Source: Cepaea nemoralis
Taxonomy: Eukaryota > Mollusca > Gastropoda > Stylommatophora > Helicidae
Assembly: GCA_014155875.1 (NCBI GenBank)
Contig: JACEFZ010028305.1
Location: forward strand, 65,001-129,000
Direction of reading: 5' to 3'
Length of the DNA: 64,000 nucleotides
The notes under the pieces are model-generated. The model saw only the letters and a program-made list of their open reading frames with translations, had not been told where the DNA came from and searched no databases. Made by a program: the position numbers and the translations under genes. Of the stretch, positions 21,921 through 33,530 are shown one piece after another (positions within the stretch are counted from its first letter, which is position 1; the number at the start of each line of letters is the position of its first letter).

Positions 21921-22440
21921 TGTGAGTCTTGGGAAGGTCTGTGTATCGTGGTACTCGTTGAACAATTCCATTGTGAAAGCATCCGTGCATAGCATATGTA
22001 AAAGTGGGCAGACATTTGATAGAGGTCACGCACTGAAATATATAGGTTTGTAAGACGTTTGTTTAGACTGCCATACACGTATCACGTGAAGCAGGCTACT
22101 ATTACATGCAAACGTGTTCTAGCAGCACTGAAGACTGTGGTGGCTACACATATGGGACAGAAACCCCTAGCCTTATTGTTCAATCATCTATTACTGGCAG
22201 CGTTTGATTGTGACCTGGGTCTCTAGTCACTATCTACTTCACTATGGGGACGGAGCGCTTATGGGAATGTCATGAATGCTGTGATGTCGGTTCCTAAATC
22301 AATCAATCAATCAATCAATCACTATCTACTTCACAGTGTGAACACTGGGAACGGACCCAGAATGAAGGAATTCCCTTTGCCGTGTAACCTTTTTGGAGTG
22401 GTAGAAGGACTGGTGTGTTCCTGTGATCTCTTCCAATATT
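21921..22440 (+). mobile_element. LINE-like 3'UTR segment, left arm of inverted duplication
   Basis: It matches the minus strand of 23640-24495, including AGCAGCACTGAAGACTGTGG at about 22121. An AATC repeat lies at 22301-22320. No coding frame is supported. Confidence 0.6.
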
Positions 22441-23049
22441 TAATTTGAGTGAGTAGTTTTTATAATGTACATATTTATAAACTCCCTTCCCTTCTGCTCG
22501 CGCGCGCACACACACACATGCGCGCGCACAATTGTATCAAGTGAGTAATAACCTGTGCTGTTGGGCATAAGCATGGCATTGTGTTGTAAGCGGATCGTGA
22601 AGGAGTTTTTTGTCACTCACAAAGATGATCGTGCTACATTATTCTGAGCACATTCCTGCATTCCTCCTGTACTTCATATTAAGCGAGACTGAAAAAAAAA
22701 AGCATGTTGAGATCTGGCCGAGAAACAATAAATACAAATGGGACATGTCTTTTTAATTCCAGTGTTAGTTTGCTATATTTTGCAACCGTAGTTGTGTTCT
22801 TTTTTGTACTTCTAATACGTTTTTCATGCGTCACGACTCTATGTGTTTGTGCCTGTGATAATTTTATTATAGAATTATATACGTCACTCTTAAATCGATT
22901 ATCGATGCCTTGTATATGGAATATTTCAGACACCAACAGTTGACTTACAGTATTCCTTAATACAGGGTACACACATGCAGTCATCTTCAACACACACACA
23001 CACACACACACACACTCACCCACCCACCACCCACCCACACACACACACA
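22441..23049. other. spacer of the old inverted duplication
   Basis: Gene-free sequence with a GC/CA microsatellite at about 22500-22530 and a CA microsatellite at 22988-23049. It is not shared by the two arms. Confidence 0.5.
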
Positions 23050-23615
23050 ATGTTTGTCATCATCATCATCATGTGCCGTGCCAAATGACGTTAGCGTTCA
23101 TACATCTCCACATATAAGGGTACCTGGGGTTGTGGATCAACACTATAGATGCCATTCCTCCAGGCCGCCGCCACAGTCCAGTCAGCATCAGTTATCTAGA
23201 TTTGTCACTGCCTCTTCTACCGATGGTCTTGCAAGTCATCATTTTTCCCAGTGTCTCTCCTCTTATTCATCATCAAGTTCCATGCCAGCTGGCGTAGGCG
23301 TTCATGTCTCTCCACATATCTCGGTCTATCGTGTGCTGTATCAATTCTGCTAATTTATATTCTTCCATGCCACCGTCTCAGTTCATCCAGCATCATTTCT
23401 TTTGGTTTGCCTCTCTTCTCCTTAATCTTTCCAGTTGTAACAATGTTTTTCAACGCCTCTCCTCTCATCACATGACCAAAGAAGAAAATTGTTTGTCTCC
23501 TTCTTATTCACTTTACATTAAATTAAAAATCAGTGTTTGTTGCCTTCTTATCTACTTCTTGTCATTTAAACGTTCTAGTAATTTGATTATTTCCCCGCGC
23601 TTCACACTCCATTAA
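23050..23615 (-). mobile_element. decayed RTE-like LINE 3' end
   Basis: The left edge carries a CAT-repeat tail followed by CATGTGCCGTGCC, the same 3' terminus as RTE copies at 29673 and 61291. The minus strand holds a heavily frameshifted C-terminal segment. The copy is more diverged than the other RTE fragments. Confidence 0.6.
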
Positions 23616-23639
23616 GGTCGGCAGGGCTCTTATGAGTCA

Positions 23640-24495
23640 TTGGGACACTCCAGTCCCTCTGCCACTCCAAGGAGGATACACAGCAGATGGAATTCCTTTA
23701 TTCTGGTTCAGTTCCCGGTGTGAGATAGATAATGATTAGATACTCAAGCCACACCAATCACTGCCAGTACTAGATGGTTTAACAAGGGATCTCTGGTCCA
23801 CGTGGGTAGCCACCATAGTCTTCAGTGTTGCCAAGACCCGCTTGCATCTTATAGTAGGCTGGACAGTGGACTGAGTCGCTGCGGAAGTCTGTTGTCCGTA
23901 AAGTCACCTTCATCTTCGTCCCGGGACATGTGGGAGTCGAGGGAAATGAAAGAGCTGATAAACTGGCTGGCTCTGCACCCCCTGTAGATGGCCAGCCCAT
24001 GGATAGTGCCGATGTTATTAACGTCCTTAAAGATATGGCGAGAGCAGAGGACTTTGACGTCAGTGAATCCACATCGCTGTCCGGGATGAAAGACTTGGGA
24101 GTAAGAATTGGCAGGGCCAGACACGAGAGGTACATCAGGAAAACGAGGTTCTTCGTCAACCAACACAGAACTGACAATATTAGCCACCGAACGCTGAAGC
24201 ATATGCTGGGGGGGGGGGGGGGGAGAGGATCTGAGCACCTATGTACCTGTCCGGAGTGCATTGAAGATACCCCAACTGATAACTGATAACTGATAAGTAG
24301 GCTGCTTCACGTGATACTTGCATGACAGGCTTGACTAAAGTCTTACACCCTACATATTTGTAGATATACAATGTGTGACCTCTGTCAATTGCCTGCCCAC
24401 TTGTACATACGTTAGCCACGAATCCTTTCCCAATGGAGTTGTTCAGCGAGGACCCACAATACACTGACTTTCCAAAGGCTCAAAATGGGTTGATT
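23640..24495 (-). mobile_element. LINE-like 3'UTR segment, right arm of inverted duplication
   Basis: Inverted counterpart of 21921-22440, interrupted by a nested LINE fragment at 23862-24292. It continues into the inverted minisatellite and dispersed repeats that flank FReD copy C. Confidence 0.6.
23851..24304 (+). mobile_element. nested 5'-truncated LINE with RNase H domain end
   Basis: The 431-bp insert 23862-24292 is flanked by ATAGTAGGCTG (23851-23861) and ATAAGTAGGCTG (24293-24304). It ends in three ATAACTG-type repeats. The frame from about 23880 encodes the end of an RNase H domain (KVTFIFVPGHVGVEGNERAD, with the His and Asp typical of RNase H) and a following C-terminal tail (RYIRKTRFF, LCTCPEC). 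The matching site at about 22110 in the other arm is empty. Confidence 0.85.
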
Positions 24496-24705
24496 TGTTC
24501 ACACCACTCGGCCATCATCTCCACATTCGCTTGCATATTGTGACCATGGCATGCCTATTCGAACTAGTCCCATACAGTAATACATTATTTGCGAATGTCA
24601 AGGTTCGTCCTGGTCAAGTGGGTTTATCATGGTCCACGGGGTTGCATCCTGATCCAGCCGGTTGTATCTTGATCTAGCGGGTGAATCCTGGTCAGATTTG
24701 TTTTA
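24496..24705. repeat. inverted, shortened minisatellite of the B flank
   Basis: It matches 20535-20550 and parts of 19960-20300 in reverse orientation (CAACCGGCTGGATCAGGAT on the minus strand). Confidence 0.65.
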
Positions 24706-25293
24706 TAGACGTTGAACGACGACTATCAGTTGCTCTTCAAAGACTAAAACAACTGAATACATTATAGAATTGGGCAGACAGAACTATAAACATTAGATTG
24801 TTAAGAGCATGCATCTTTCCCACTGCAACATACGCTTGTGAGACCTGGACACTTACTAAACAAGCTGAACAGTGCATAAATGCCTTTGAATATAAATGTT
24901 ATAGACGAGTTCTAAGAATATCTTGGGTAAAGAAAAGAACAAATGCATCCATACTTCAAGAGCTGAATATTGAGGAAGGTTGGCTATTAAAGACGATAAA
25001 ACAAAGAAAATTGAAATATTTTGGTCACTTGAAAAGTCATAAAAGTTTGTAGAGAACAATAATGGAGGGGTATATGCCTGGGAAGAGAGGAAGAGGAAGG
25101 CCAAAGAGAAGATGGGTGCAGGATGTGGCGGATGATCTCCAGATGGGTGTATCGGACGGGGGACATCTTGCTTATGATCGAGAGGTTTTCCGGAAGGTTG
25201 TTATGGTAGTGAGGTTCTGCAAAGGACATGCTACTGAATGAATGAATAAATGAATGAATGAATGAATGAATGAATGAATGAATGAATGAACAG
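24706..25293 (+). mobile_element. RTE-like LINE 3' end with TGAA tail
   Basis: It encodes the C-terminal part of a reverse transcriptase (RACIFPTATYACETWTLTKQ, then CYRRVLRISWVKKRTN, KYFGHL and GKRGRGRPKRRWVQD) and ends with a TGAA repeat at about 25236-25290. It interrupts the repeat shared with 19955-19975, and TGAAC occurs at both junctions. Confidence 0.8.
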
Positions 25294-25349
25294 CACTGCC
25301 GATAATGGAGTGCGACGAGGCAGGCCAGAGTATTATGATGTGATTCAAA

Positions 25350-25600
25350 TGTCAGCTCCGTGACGAAGTACTTGCGGACGCAGTTCGTAATTCTATATAC
25401 CGCGTTCGAAACACAGCTGTGGGCGAATTGGTAGCAGACCGCCGTTCGTTGGGGTTTTACAAAATGGTATGGGTGCCAGCCAGTCGTTTAGAAAACAATG
25501 ACAAACTACTGAACGTAAACTTGCCAAGAGATCACAACAGCAAAATATACTGGTGTTGACTGCGACGTCCTGTAAAGAATATGCAACTAACTTATTTTTC
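25350..25600 (+). mobile_element. tRNA-headed SINE with recurrent core
   Basis: A degenerate tRNA-like head with B-box-like GCGTTCGAAACAC (about 25403) is joined to the recurrent core of about 100 bp. The same head and core occur at 59165-59410. Confidence 0.65.
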
Positions 25601-25604
25601 AACG

Positions 25605-26200
25605 TCCACGTTAATATAGTAGTGGACTAATGTATAACTGGACACTTCTCACTGTTAGTTTCTGGGTGCCACATCTTTGGGGGGTCCAGAAGTCGTCGGA
25701 TCTTGTATCAAAAAGAGCCAAGCCCGTGAGATAGTTAGCTATTACGTGTGATGTAGGCGTGTCTTGCAGGAAGTTTCATAACTCTGACTACCTGGAAAGG
25801 GGCCGAGGGTGAGCATACACAACTTCTTTATATTCGCATTGTCGCTAGTTAGCATCCCTGGAGAGGAAAGAGCGAGGCATCCATTGTTCTCAATCCGCTT
25901 GTGTGTGTTCGGACGGCTGTCTTCTTCCACCATGAACTTGCATATTCAAGACGGCTTGTTGTCAATGCTCTGGTCATTTGGTTTATAACATTGTGTTCTA
26001 GACACGAACAGCACTGCCAATAACGGAGAGCCACGAGACAGGCCGGGTTATTATGACGTGGTTCTGATGTCCACGTTCATCTAGTATTGGACTAATGAAA
26101 AACTGAGAACTTCTACCTGTTAGTTTCTGGGTGCCACATCTTTGGGCGTCCAGAAATCCTCGGATCTTGTGCCAAGGAACAGTAGGCTATTCCTTCCTCC
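25605..26200. repeat. inverted dispersed repeats of the B flank
   Basis: It contains two copies of the 19790-19965 repeat and one of the 19108-19345 module, all in the opposite orientation to those beside copy B. Confidence 0.6.
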
Positions 26201-26209
26201 ACGAGTTTA

Positions 26210-27300
26210 CGTGGGGTTATACTTAGCATTTCGTGTGATTTCCACTGAAACAGGAATGGAGCAATTATGGAGCGATTCGTTGCTATGAAGGTGGAACAGA
26301 AGAACTATTACTATTCGGAATAGTATTCCCATATCTACCTTCTTCACTTAGATAAGGTTTTATACGACCCTGTCTTTTCTTTACTGTAATTTAAAATAAG
26401 AATGCAAACAAAAACCCACGCGTACAATAGCTGGAAGCACGAATGTTGCATGCGTTTATGAACATCACAAATATTTGTCACTTGATGGAACTATGTCACG
26501 CCCTATAGATAAAACCCATGAATCAATTTAGCACGCACTATTTTCTTGACCCAGTTGTATATTTTCCTTTCTTTCGTACGAGTGGTTTGTAGTATACTTA
26601 TGGCATGCTTCGATCACGTGTGATAGTCATTGAGCCAGCAAGACATACATGGTCTGTTGTCAGAAATCGACGAATTGATTAATTAATTTGTTTATTCTGT
26701 AACGACAGCAATATTTATTTCAATATAACAAGGTGGTGTCTCTCTACCTTTTGTTGATTTACTTCTTTGAGGCAAATTACTCCGCACCATAAAAGCACGT
26801 TGTCTGGATAATTGTTGCATGAGACCCACAACTTCCGGCAATATTGTCATTAATTTTAAACAACTCTTCAGATAAAGATTTGCTTCAAATGAAAGTACTC
26901 CGCCAATAGTCTCTGGTTATTTTACATAAGAGTAAAACGGAGTTGAGCAGTAACTGGTCAATTTAAACTGTGAGGTCAGTTGGGGCTCTTTACACTCCTA
27001 TCTCTAGTGTTTCTCACAATGCAAGGATGTGGCATTATAATAAATGCGCAAGCAAGTATAGACAGCAGGTGGTAAATCAGTATACAGTTAAAAATAATTG
27101 GACAATGGGGAGCATTTTGTGTGATATTCACTGGCACAGGAATGGAGCATAATGGGGACGACCCGTTGTCGTGACGTTGGAACCTCGACTAACTAACTAA
27201 CCGTTAAAAAAATTAGGCGAATAGATAAAAGTACGTTGTGTTGATTGCATTATAGAAGTATAGATAGCAATGAGCTAAGATAGACTGATATGTTACTATA
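26210..27300. promoter_or_regulatory. upstream flank of FReD copy C
   Basis: Inverted, diverged counterpart of the upstream flanks of copies A and B. It contains SINE fragments at about 26225-26290 and 27105-27203. No coding frame. Confidence 0.4.
27105..27203 (+). mobile_element. AACT-tailed SINE fragment
   Basis: It matches the nested SINE at 5176-5331 on the opposite strand and ends with the same CTAACTAACTAAC tail, which fixes the tail as a family property. Confidence 0.7.
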
Positions 27301-27522
27301 CTAGACAACATAAAGAGATACACAGGAAGTGGCAGAAGATTGCTAATGTGATGTCATTGCCTTGATGTAAAGAAGCGGGCGAGTGTGAAATCTTGTCATC
27401 TAGACTTTGTGACCTAGACTAATATTGTAGATGGTTCATCTCTCACTGCTGATAAACGTAAGTAAACGAAACAACTGCCGTCATTTGCAAATCGGTTTCT
27501 GCAAAGTAGAGACCAGACAATT

Positions 27523-28575
27523 ATGGAGATATATCGCAAAGTGCACTGTGTTGTTAGTATCGCGGTCATAATGTATATACATATGACACTTTGCAAAGTC
27601 GAACAACAATACATGAACTTTAACAAAATTATCACCTGCAAGCTGAAATACCGACTGGGCAATGGCTTGGTCCATCCCAAGTCAGGCGAATACCCAAGTA
27701 TCATTAAATGCGCCGCAGAATGTCAAGACGATTGCTGTGGCGTGCATGTGGATGAACACCGCGTGTGCTATCACCATGTTGACTGCACCAGGAGGATCAA
27801 CTGCACTCCCAAAGATGTTTTCTTTGAGCTGTATATGAAGAATCCCTGTGAACATGATGGCACGTGGGATCCGGTTCGCTGTACGTGTAAATGTAATGAT
27901 GGTTGGGTAGGTGATCGCTGTGAACGATACCCTCGGAACTGTAAAGAAATGACTGTTTACGGTTACGAAGATAGCTATCAGAAACGTATAATGTTGCACC
28001 CAGAAACCTCACCAATGCCGTTTTTGGCTTACTGCAGTTATTACAGAAACGATCCGGAGTATTTTCTTGACGTAATGTACAATACAGGACACTATGACAA
28101 CACGATGACCTGGTCTGACTACGTCGACGGGTTCCATCACGACAGCACAAATTACTGGCTAGGTCTGGACAAGATGAAACATCTCAATAATGCAGGTCTA
28201 ACTGATGTCTTTCTCAGGGTCATCGTGAACATCAGCGGCACTACAAAGAAGCCCAACTACGCCTTCAAACAGTTCCGTTTTGGATCAGCTGAGACCGGCT
28301 ATAATTTCACTGCCATCTCCGGCGAATATAACTCCGAGGGTGGTGTGTATGGAGACTGCCTAACTCCTGTCTTGGGTGTTTCATTTTCTACTGCCGACCA
28401 TGACAACGACCTGGACACGGCCAACTGTGCCAGTGAGGGCAAAGCTGGCTGGTGGTTTAAAACCTGTAATGTTGGATGCAATCCTTTGGGACCTGCATCT
28501 CACTGGAGAATGATGACTCGTTTCAAATTGGACCGAAGTATTTTAACCACATATATGTATTTTAAGGGTGTGTAG
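27523..28575 (+). CDS. secreted fibrinogen-related protein, copy C
   Basis: An intact 350-codon frame beginning MEIYRK, co-linear with copies A and B. A signal peptide covers about residues 7-23. It has the Cys-rich PAN/apple-like region, the EGF-like segment (CEHDGTWDPVRC, GWVGDRCE) and a fibrinogen-like domain with the DHDND calcium motif and GWW. The 112 sequon is lost (NGT becomes DGT). It is the most divergent of the three. Differences from B are concentrated at about residues 28-47, 175-184 (RNDPEYFLDV against RDKKDFFTYV), 217-228 and 242-269, while the Cys framework and calcium site are unchanged. That pattern fits a folded, still functional protein whose surface is diversifying. It is transcribed away from copy B. 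Confidence 0.9.
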   Translation: MEIYRKVHCVVSIAVIMYIHMTLCKVEQQYMNFNKIITCKLKYRLGNGLVHPKSGEYPSIIKCAAECQDDCCGVHVDEHRVCYHHVDCTRRINCTPKDVFFELYMKNPCEHDGTWDPVRCTCKCNDGWVGDRCERYPRNCKEMTVYGYEDSYQKRIMLHPETSPMPFLAYCSYYRNDPEYFLDVMYNTGHYDNTMTWSDYVDGFHHDSTNYWLGLDKMKHLNNAGLTDVFLRVIVNISGTTKKPNYAFKQFRFGSAETGYNFTAISGEYNSEGGVYGDCLTPVLGVSFSTADHDNDLDTANCASEGKAGWWFKTCNVGCNPLGPASHWRMMTRFKLDRSILTTYMYFKGV

Positions 28576-28689
28576 ATCGATGTCAATCAGCAGTTTTGAC
28601 ATAAGGGATAGGGAGGCATGCAGTTTTATCATCCCCAGACATCAAGTTGAGAGTGTGGACAAGCTGGAAGCAGACAGCTCTTCGGACAT

Positions 28690-28800
28690 CGGCCGTTTAG
28701 AAAGCAATGACAAACTACTGAACTAAAATTTCCAAGTACATCACAAACAGTCAATAAATATTGGGGTTGACTGCACGCCAGGTATGGCACATGCAGTTCA
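28690..28800 (+). mobile_element. SINE core fragment
   Basis: Degenerate copy of the recurrent core (AGAAAGCAATGACAAACTAC). Confidence 0.65.
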
Positions 28801-28944
28801 CTATATTTTTTTTTCAAGGTTGTTTTCACAGTGAATTATTGATAAACGTATTAAAAGTGTATAGAGTTCTACCACGGTAAAATGGTGCAAATGTTTAGAT
28901 TGCTCTTTCAGTGAAGGAAACATGTAAAGGAGCTAACTCAGTGA

Positions 28945-29395
28945 ATAGGTAAATGTGTATATTGCTCATTTTGTGAAGATGGAAGTAAGTACAGGGACAT
29001 TTTTACATCAAGCTAATCAGATATAACGTGCTAGTGCCATATTTGTATACACCAATCAGCACACGGGAGCTAGGCAGTACCACACCATTTGCCTTTACTT
29101 CCCAATCACTCCCCTGCTTTCCATTTTTGCTTGTATCCACCTGGAAGCTCGAGTCAATATTAAAATTTATTCCCCCCCCCCCCCGCCCCAATGCGAATTC
29201 TAAGCCACTATCAATGGGTCAAGCTCTAGAAGAACATGGATTGTCCACATCAAAGACATTGTACATTTACATGGGATGTCACTATCCAGTGCCACCCATG
29301 AAGTGCTGAATGCCAACTATTCCTCCCCACGACGCTTGACGACAAAAGTGGAAGATGATGATTATGATCAACAGGTCGATGAGCAGACATACTAA
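28945..29395 (-). mobile_element. long tRNA-derived SINE, inverted copy
   Basis: It matches 4240-4660 in reverse, including CATCGACCTGTTGATCAT. It carries a C homopolymer at 29168-29182. Confidence 0.65.
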
Positions 29396-29604
29396 ATACT
29401 GCGCTGGGTGCCGGATGGTTTGAGACGGTGGCACGAAGAATTATCCAGATCACCAAGGCCGTATATCTATAGAGACACAAGAACGCCTTCGAAATTTGGA
29501 ATGGCACATGATGATGATGAATAAAGAGTGTGAGATGGTCAGTAATACGTTGGTCAAGTGAAATAAACGGACAGGTATTGATAGACACTGGTATTTCTAG
29601 TATC

Positions 29605-29605
29605 C

Positions 29606-29674
<69 letters not shown>

Positions 29675-31135
29675 GTGCCATGCCAATAAGCGCAGGCGGT
29701 CATGATTCGCCATCTCACTCGGATCACCAGAGTCGTGTATCAGCTTGGTGTTCTTGTCTCACCATGCCATGTGGCCAAGCTATCCAGGTATTTACTTCTC
29801 TGCCTTCCCCTTGTTCTCTCCCCCTTAATCTTGCCAGTCATCACCAAATTGTCTAGGTGATTTCTTCTCATAATGTGTCAAAAACAACATCTGTGACTGT
29901 GTGCATCTAATATCTCTAATCAGTTTCCGGTTTTCATTTGTTTCTTGTAAGACTTGTTCATTGGTTTTTCTGTCTGTCCATGGTATCTTTGCATTTTCAG
30001 AAACCACATTTCCACAGCCATTAGATGTTTGTCAGCTTGTCTGCTCGTTGTCCAAGCTTCATATTCGTACAAAAGTACAGGTTCTATGTAGGACCTCACC
30101 ACTCTTCTTCTCGTAGCAATTGAGATCTTTTTATTCGTCAGTATGTTTCCCATCTTACATCGCCATAGCGATTCTTGTTCTAATCTCTTCAAGGCATCTC
30201 GCGTCAGATCTTATGACTGTTCAGAGATAATTGTATCGATTCACTTGTTTAAGAATATTTTAATTTATCGCATTTCCCAGGAAATAAGACTCACCCCTAT
30301 AATAAGCTTAACTCCGTTTTCCAGGATGCTTTAATATAAGACCTACCCCTAAAATAAGCCCTGTCAGCTAGAATAAGAGACTTGTTGCTGAATGGCCAGT
30401 CGGAGAACAGACGCCACTGGTGCGCACTTCATTTTGAGAGATAGGACGATGTTCCCGAGGGTGATGACAGGACTGTATTTTAATAAATGTAGAATTGTGT
30501 GCATGAATAGATGTAGATTTTTGTATATAAAAAACAAAACAAAAAAACAAAAATACAAAAAAAAAACATATAAGACATACCTCGAAAATAAGGCCTAGTG
30601 CATTTTTTAAGCTAAAATTAATATAAGACACGGCCTTATTTTCGGGGACACACGGTACTTGTATACTACATTGTGGTACGTATTTCTTTCTTCCTAATGA
30701 CGACCATAATCTGTGTTTACTTACAATTTCATTTTATTCCTAGTTGTTAACTGTGTGCAACAACTGCATCTAATAAATGTTGCAGATCCTGCTCATTGTC
30801 TGCAATAAATACTGTATCATCCACATATCTCATGTTGTTGATGCTACATCCCTCAATGGTGATTCCTGTCATATCGTCAACATTTCTAACAATATGTTCA
30901 CTGTACAGGGAAAAAAGATCTGGAGATATTACACATTCGTGTCTCACACCTCTCTTAATAAGCTGATATTGATGTACTTCATTATTAATCTTCACTGCAG
31001 CTTGTTGTTTCTAATATATATATATATATTTTACAAGTCTAAGGTCTTTCCCATCAATTTGTAGATCTGTAAGCACCTTCATCTTGTTGACATGTCTTAC
31101 TTTATCGAATGTGTTTGTGCAGTATAGTATCCCAT
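29605..31135 (-). mobile_element. RTE LINE with ATG-repeat tail
   Basis: Read on the minus strand: the end of the palm segment (about 31135-31040), QPIKRGVRQG-like KRGVRHECVISPDLFSLYSE, and a catalytic YVDD block (about 30810-30830). After a foreign insert comes the C-terminal half (EPVLLYEYEAWTTSRQADKH at about 30090-30030). The 3' end at 29673 is followed by an ATG-repeat tail (29605-29672), the same 3' terminus as at 61291. Several frameshifts and a TA microsatellite inside the coding region at about 31013-31027 show decay. Confidence 0.85.
30255..30660. mobile_element. MITE-like insert in RTE
   Basis: About 400 bp separate two parts of the RTE frame. AAATAAGAC-type motifs are scattered near the left side and recur near the right side, ending CTTATTTTCGGGGACACACG. 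It resembles a non-autonomous DNA element, but I could not define matched terminal repeats or a duplication. Confidence 0.4.
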
Positions 31136-31509
31136 ATCAATGCCCATTGGTAGAAGTCGAAGCGAAGACTAGCACATTGGATGGGCAAATAATCAAAATC
31201 TGTTACCACCTAGGTACCCAGGTTCGCGGTATACGAGTGCCCCAGCTACTACACCACCAGGTCTCCAGAATTAAAATAAAATCAGCAGTTAAAATCATTT
31301 AAAAAAGAATTCATCAACATCTTAACACATACTATGGGAATAGAAACGACTTCCAGTGATTGTTGACTTTATCCGCAGGTAAACAATGATTCTCTTGGTC
31401 TGCCTCTGTCACTTTTCCCATTGATCTTTCCACCTGTCGCTGTGTTCTCCAATGTCTTTCTTCTCATCACATATTTATTTTATTTATTATTATTATTATT
31501 ATTTTTGTT
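31136..31509. other. gene-free stretch
   Basis: No supported gene. A TTA repeat lies at about 31483-31505. Confidence 0.4.
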
Positions 31510-31576
31510 TTGCGCGCTCGCGCTTTGAACTCAACGTAGTCCATACTCATGCTACTACTTCTAGTGTATTGAACCT

Positions 31577-31636
<60 letters not shown>

Positions 31637-31800
31637 CGTGCGTGCGTGTGTGTGTGTGGATTACCTTTCCCTATTACCATTGGTTCTCGCCATCAAGCTA
31701 ACCCCCCTCCGACTTCTGAGGTACTTGTAATTTACTTCACCATGTCAAGGACGAGGCATCAACATTTTAGACAAACTGAACCGTGAAGGGCTTGACCCCG
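31510..31800 (-). mobile_element. tRNA-derived SINE (300-bp family) with GT microsatellite
   Basis: The minus strand matches 34560-34860. A GT microsatellite (about 31580-31660) has expanded inside it. Confidence 0.6.
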
Positions 31801-32290
31801 CTGTCTCAGTATTATCACACCGGAAGTTTAAGAGCGGACACGCTTTTCCATTGGCCCGTTGCTGACCTCCTCTTGTAGTTGCATATATTGTTCTATTTTC
31901 ATTAGCCTCCTCCAAGCTATTTACTCATCCACGGAATGCATTTAATCAAAAGTCATCGGTCCAAGTGCGCGGACTTCTTTCAACAAACGCAAGCATGATA
32001 TTTTAGCAGTGACATGCGTAAACATAGCCTGAAATAATATCACAAGACAAAATCGATACGGGAAATTGGTGAGTCAAGCACAGAAGCGAATGTTGTGACA
32101 GAGAATAGGGTGGTGTTTAGTTTCTGGATAAGTCACAGACTGGTCTTTTTTCAGCAGTCACGTAAGTCCCTCCATCAGTCAGTGCTTGTGTGTGGCTTGA
32201 CGGGTGGGTACGTCTTAGGATTAACAGGAGGATGCGTGCCGTATTTTTGTGTGTGCCTTTTCTTGCGGATTGTAGTTTGCGTTAGGAAGT
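31801..32290. other. gene-free stretch
   Basis: No supported coding frame, RNA gene or repeat found. Confidence 0.4.
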
Positions 32291-32294
32291 TATG

Positions 32295-32550
32295 TAAAGT
32301 AAAGTAAAGTAAAGTAAAGTAAAGTAACGCAAAGCAAAGCAAAGTCAAGTCAAGTCAAGTCAAGTCAAGTCAAGTCAAGTCAAGTCAAGTCAAGTCAAGT
32401 CAAGTCAAGCCAAGCCAAGCCAAGCCAAGCCAAGCCAAGCCAAGCCAAGTCAACTCAAGCGAAGCGAAGCACAGTAAGGTTAAGTAAAGTAAAGTAAAGT
32501 AAAGTAAAGTAAAGTAAAGTAAAGTAAAGTAAAGTAAAGTAAAGTAAAGA
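32295..32550. repeat. pentanucleotide array with unit switches
   Basis: Consecutive blocks of AAAGT, CAAGT, CAAGC and AAAGT again, with transitions through single substitutions. Open frames rich in FTLLY or LAWLG are artefacts. Confidence 0.95.
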
Positions 32551-32639
32551 ACCCATTTTTCGTGCAGTGAGATGTATTTGGTATTTGATAAGTAATGGAC
32601 CTCTGTAAACGTGTACAAGCGCCTCATGTGTATAACTAA

Positions 32640-33370
32640 AGTTATCGCGTACTTTACATGACGTCACAATCAACCCAGCATTTTTGGCTGTTCTGTGATT
32701 TATTAAGCAACCTTTACACTCACTAGTTTGTCATTACTTTCTGAACAATCGACGCTCAGACGATAGAAATCAACACAAGGCTGCCTCTTCCAAATCGTCT
32801 GCAGCTGATTTTGAGTTCTTAACTCTGCATGTCGAAGAATTGCGAAACGTGTTACACTGCCCCAAAGCCACAGTGCTGGCGGGTTTATGGTTAGTTGGTT
32901 GCGTATCATTTACAGGACGTAGCAGTCAACTCCAGCATTGTTTGGCTGTTTCTGATTTCTGCGCGTTCAGTAGTTTACGTTTAGTAGTTTGCCATTACTT
33001 TCTGAACGACCGGCACTCGTACCTTTGTATGGAAACCAAAGCAATGCAGTCTACTGCCAAATCTCCCGGTCTGTTCAGTTCGTAACTACGTCGCCCCAGA
33101 GCAGGGTGTAGGTTAGCAGCTCCATATTACGAGAAGAATCGGCACTCGAGGGTTGATGACGTAAATACCACACGGGCCGCCTTTACTTCCCTGAACATTT
33201 CCTGGGATCCATTGTCAGACATGATCGCTCATTAGCATTAGCATTTGTTATTTGTCCTTTAAAGGACTTTGCATTCAACCCCAGCATTTATTTCACGTTC
33301 CTGATTTCCTAGGCAATTTTACGTTCAGTAGTTTGTCTTTGCTTCCTGAACCATCGACACCTCATACCAT
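32640..33370 (-). mobile_element. three SINE core copies in a row
   Basis: Three minus-strand copies of the recurrent core lie at about 32650-32770, 32905-33020 and 33255-33360. Each contains a TTTCTGAAC or TTCCTGAAC motif and is followed by related head-like sequence. Confidence 0.6.
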
Positions 33371-33530
33371 CGAAATTAACACAAAGCGATCTGCTTCCAA
33401 ATCGTCCATGGCTGATTTCTAGCCGGTTACCCGATATGTCCTAGAATTGTGAAGCGGTATTCACTAACCCCTAAGCCAGGCAGTTAAATCCCTACAAGTG
33501 TTTAAGTATCGCCACAGTTGGTCACATAAA

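Noticed and set aside
29250..29681. 143-codon frame starting with a poly-Asp run, and its poly-Ser counterpart
   Set aside because: The runs come from the ATC microsatellite that is the tail of an RTE element.
31452..31786. Frames with CVCVCV repeats
   Set aside because: GT microsatellite translated in three frames.
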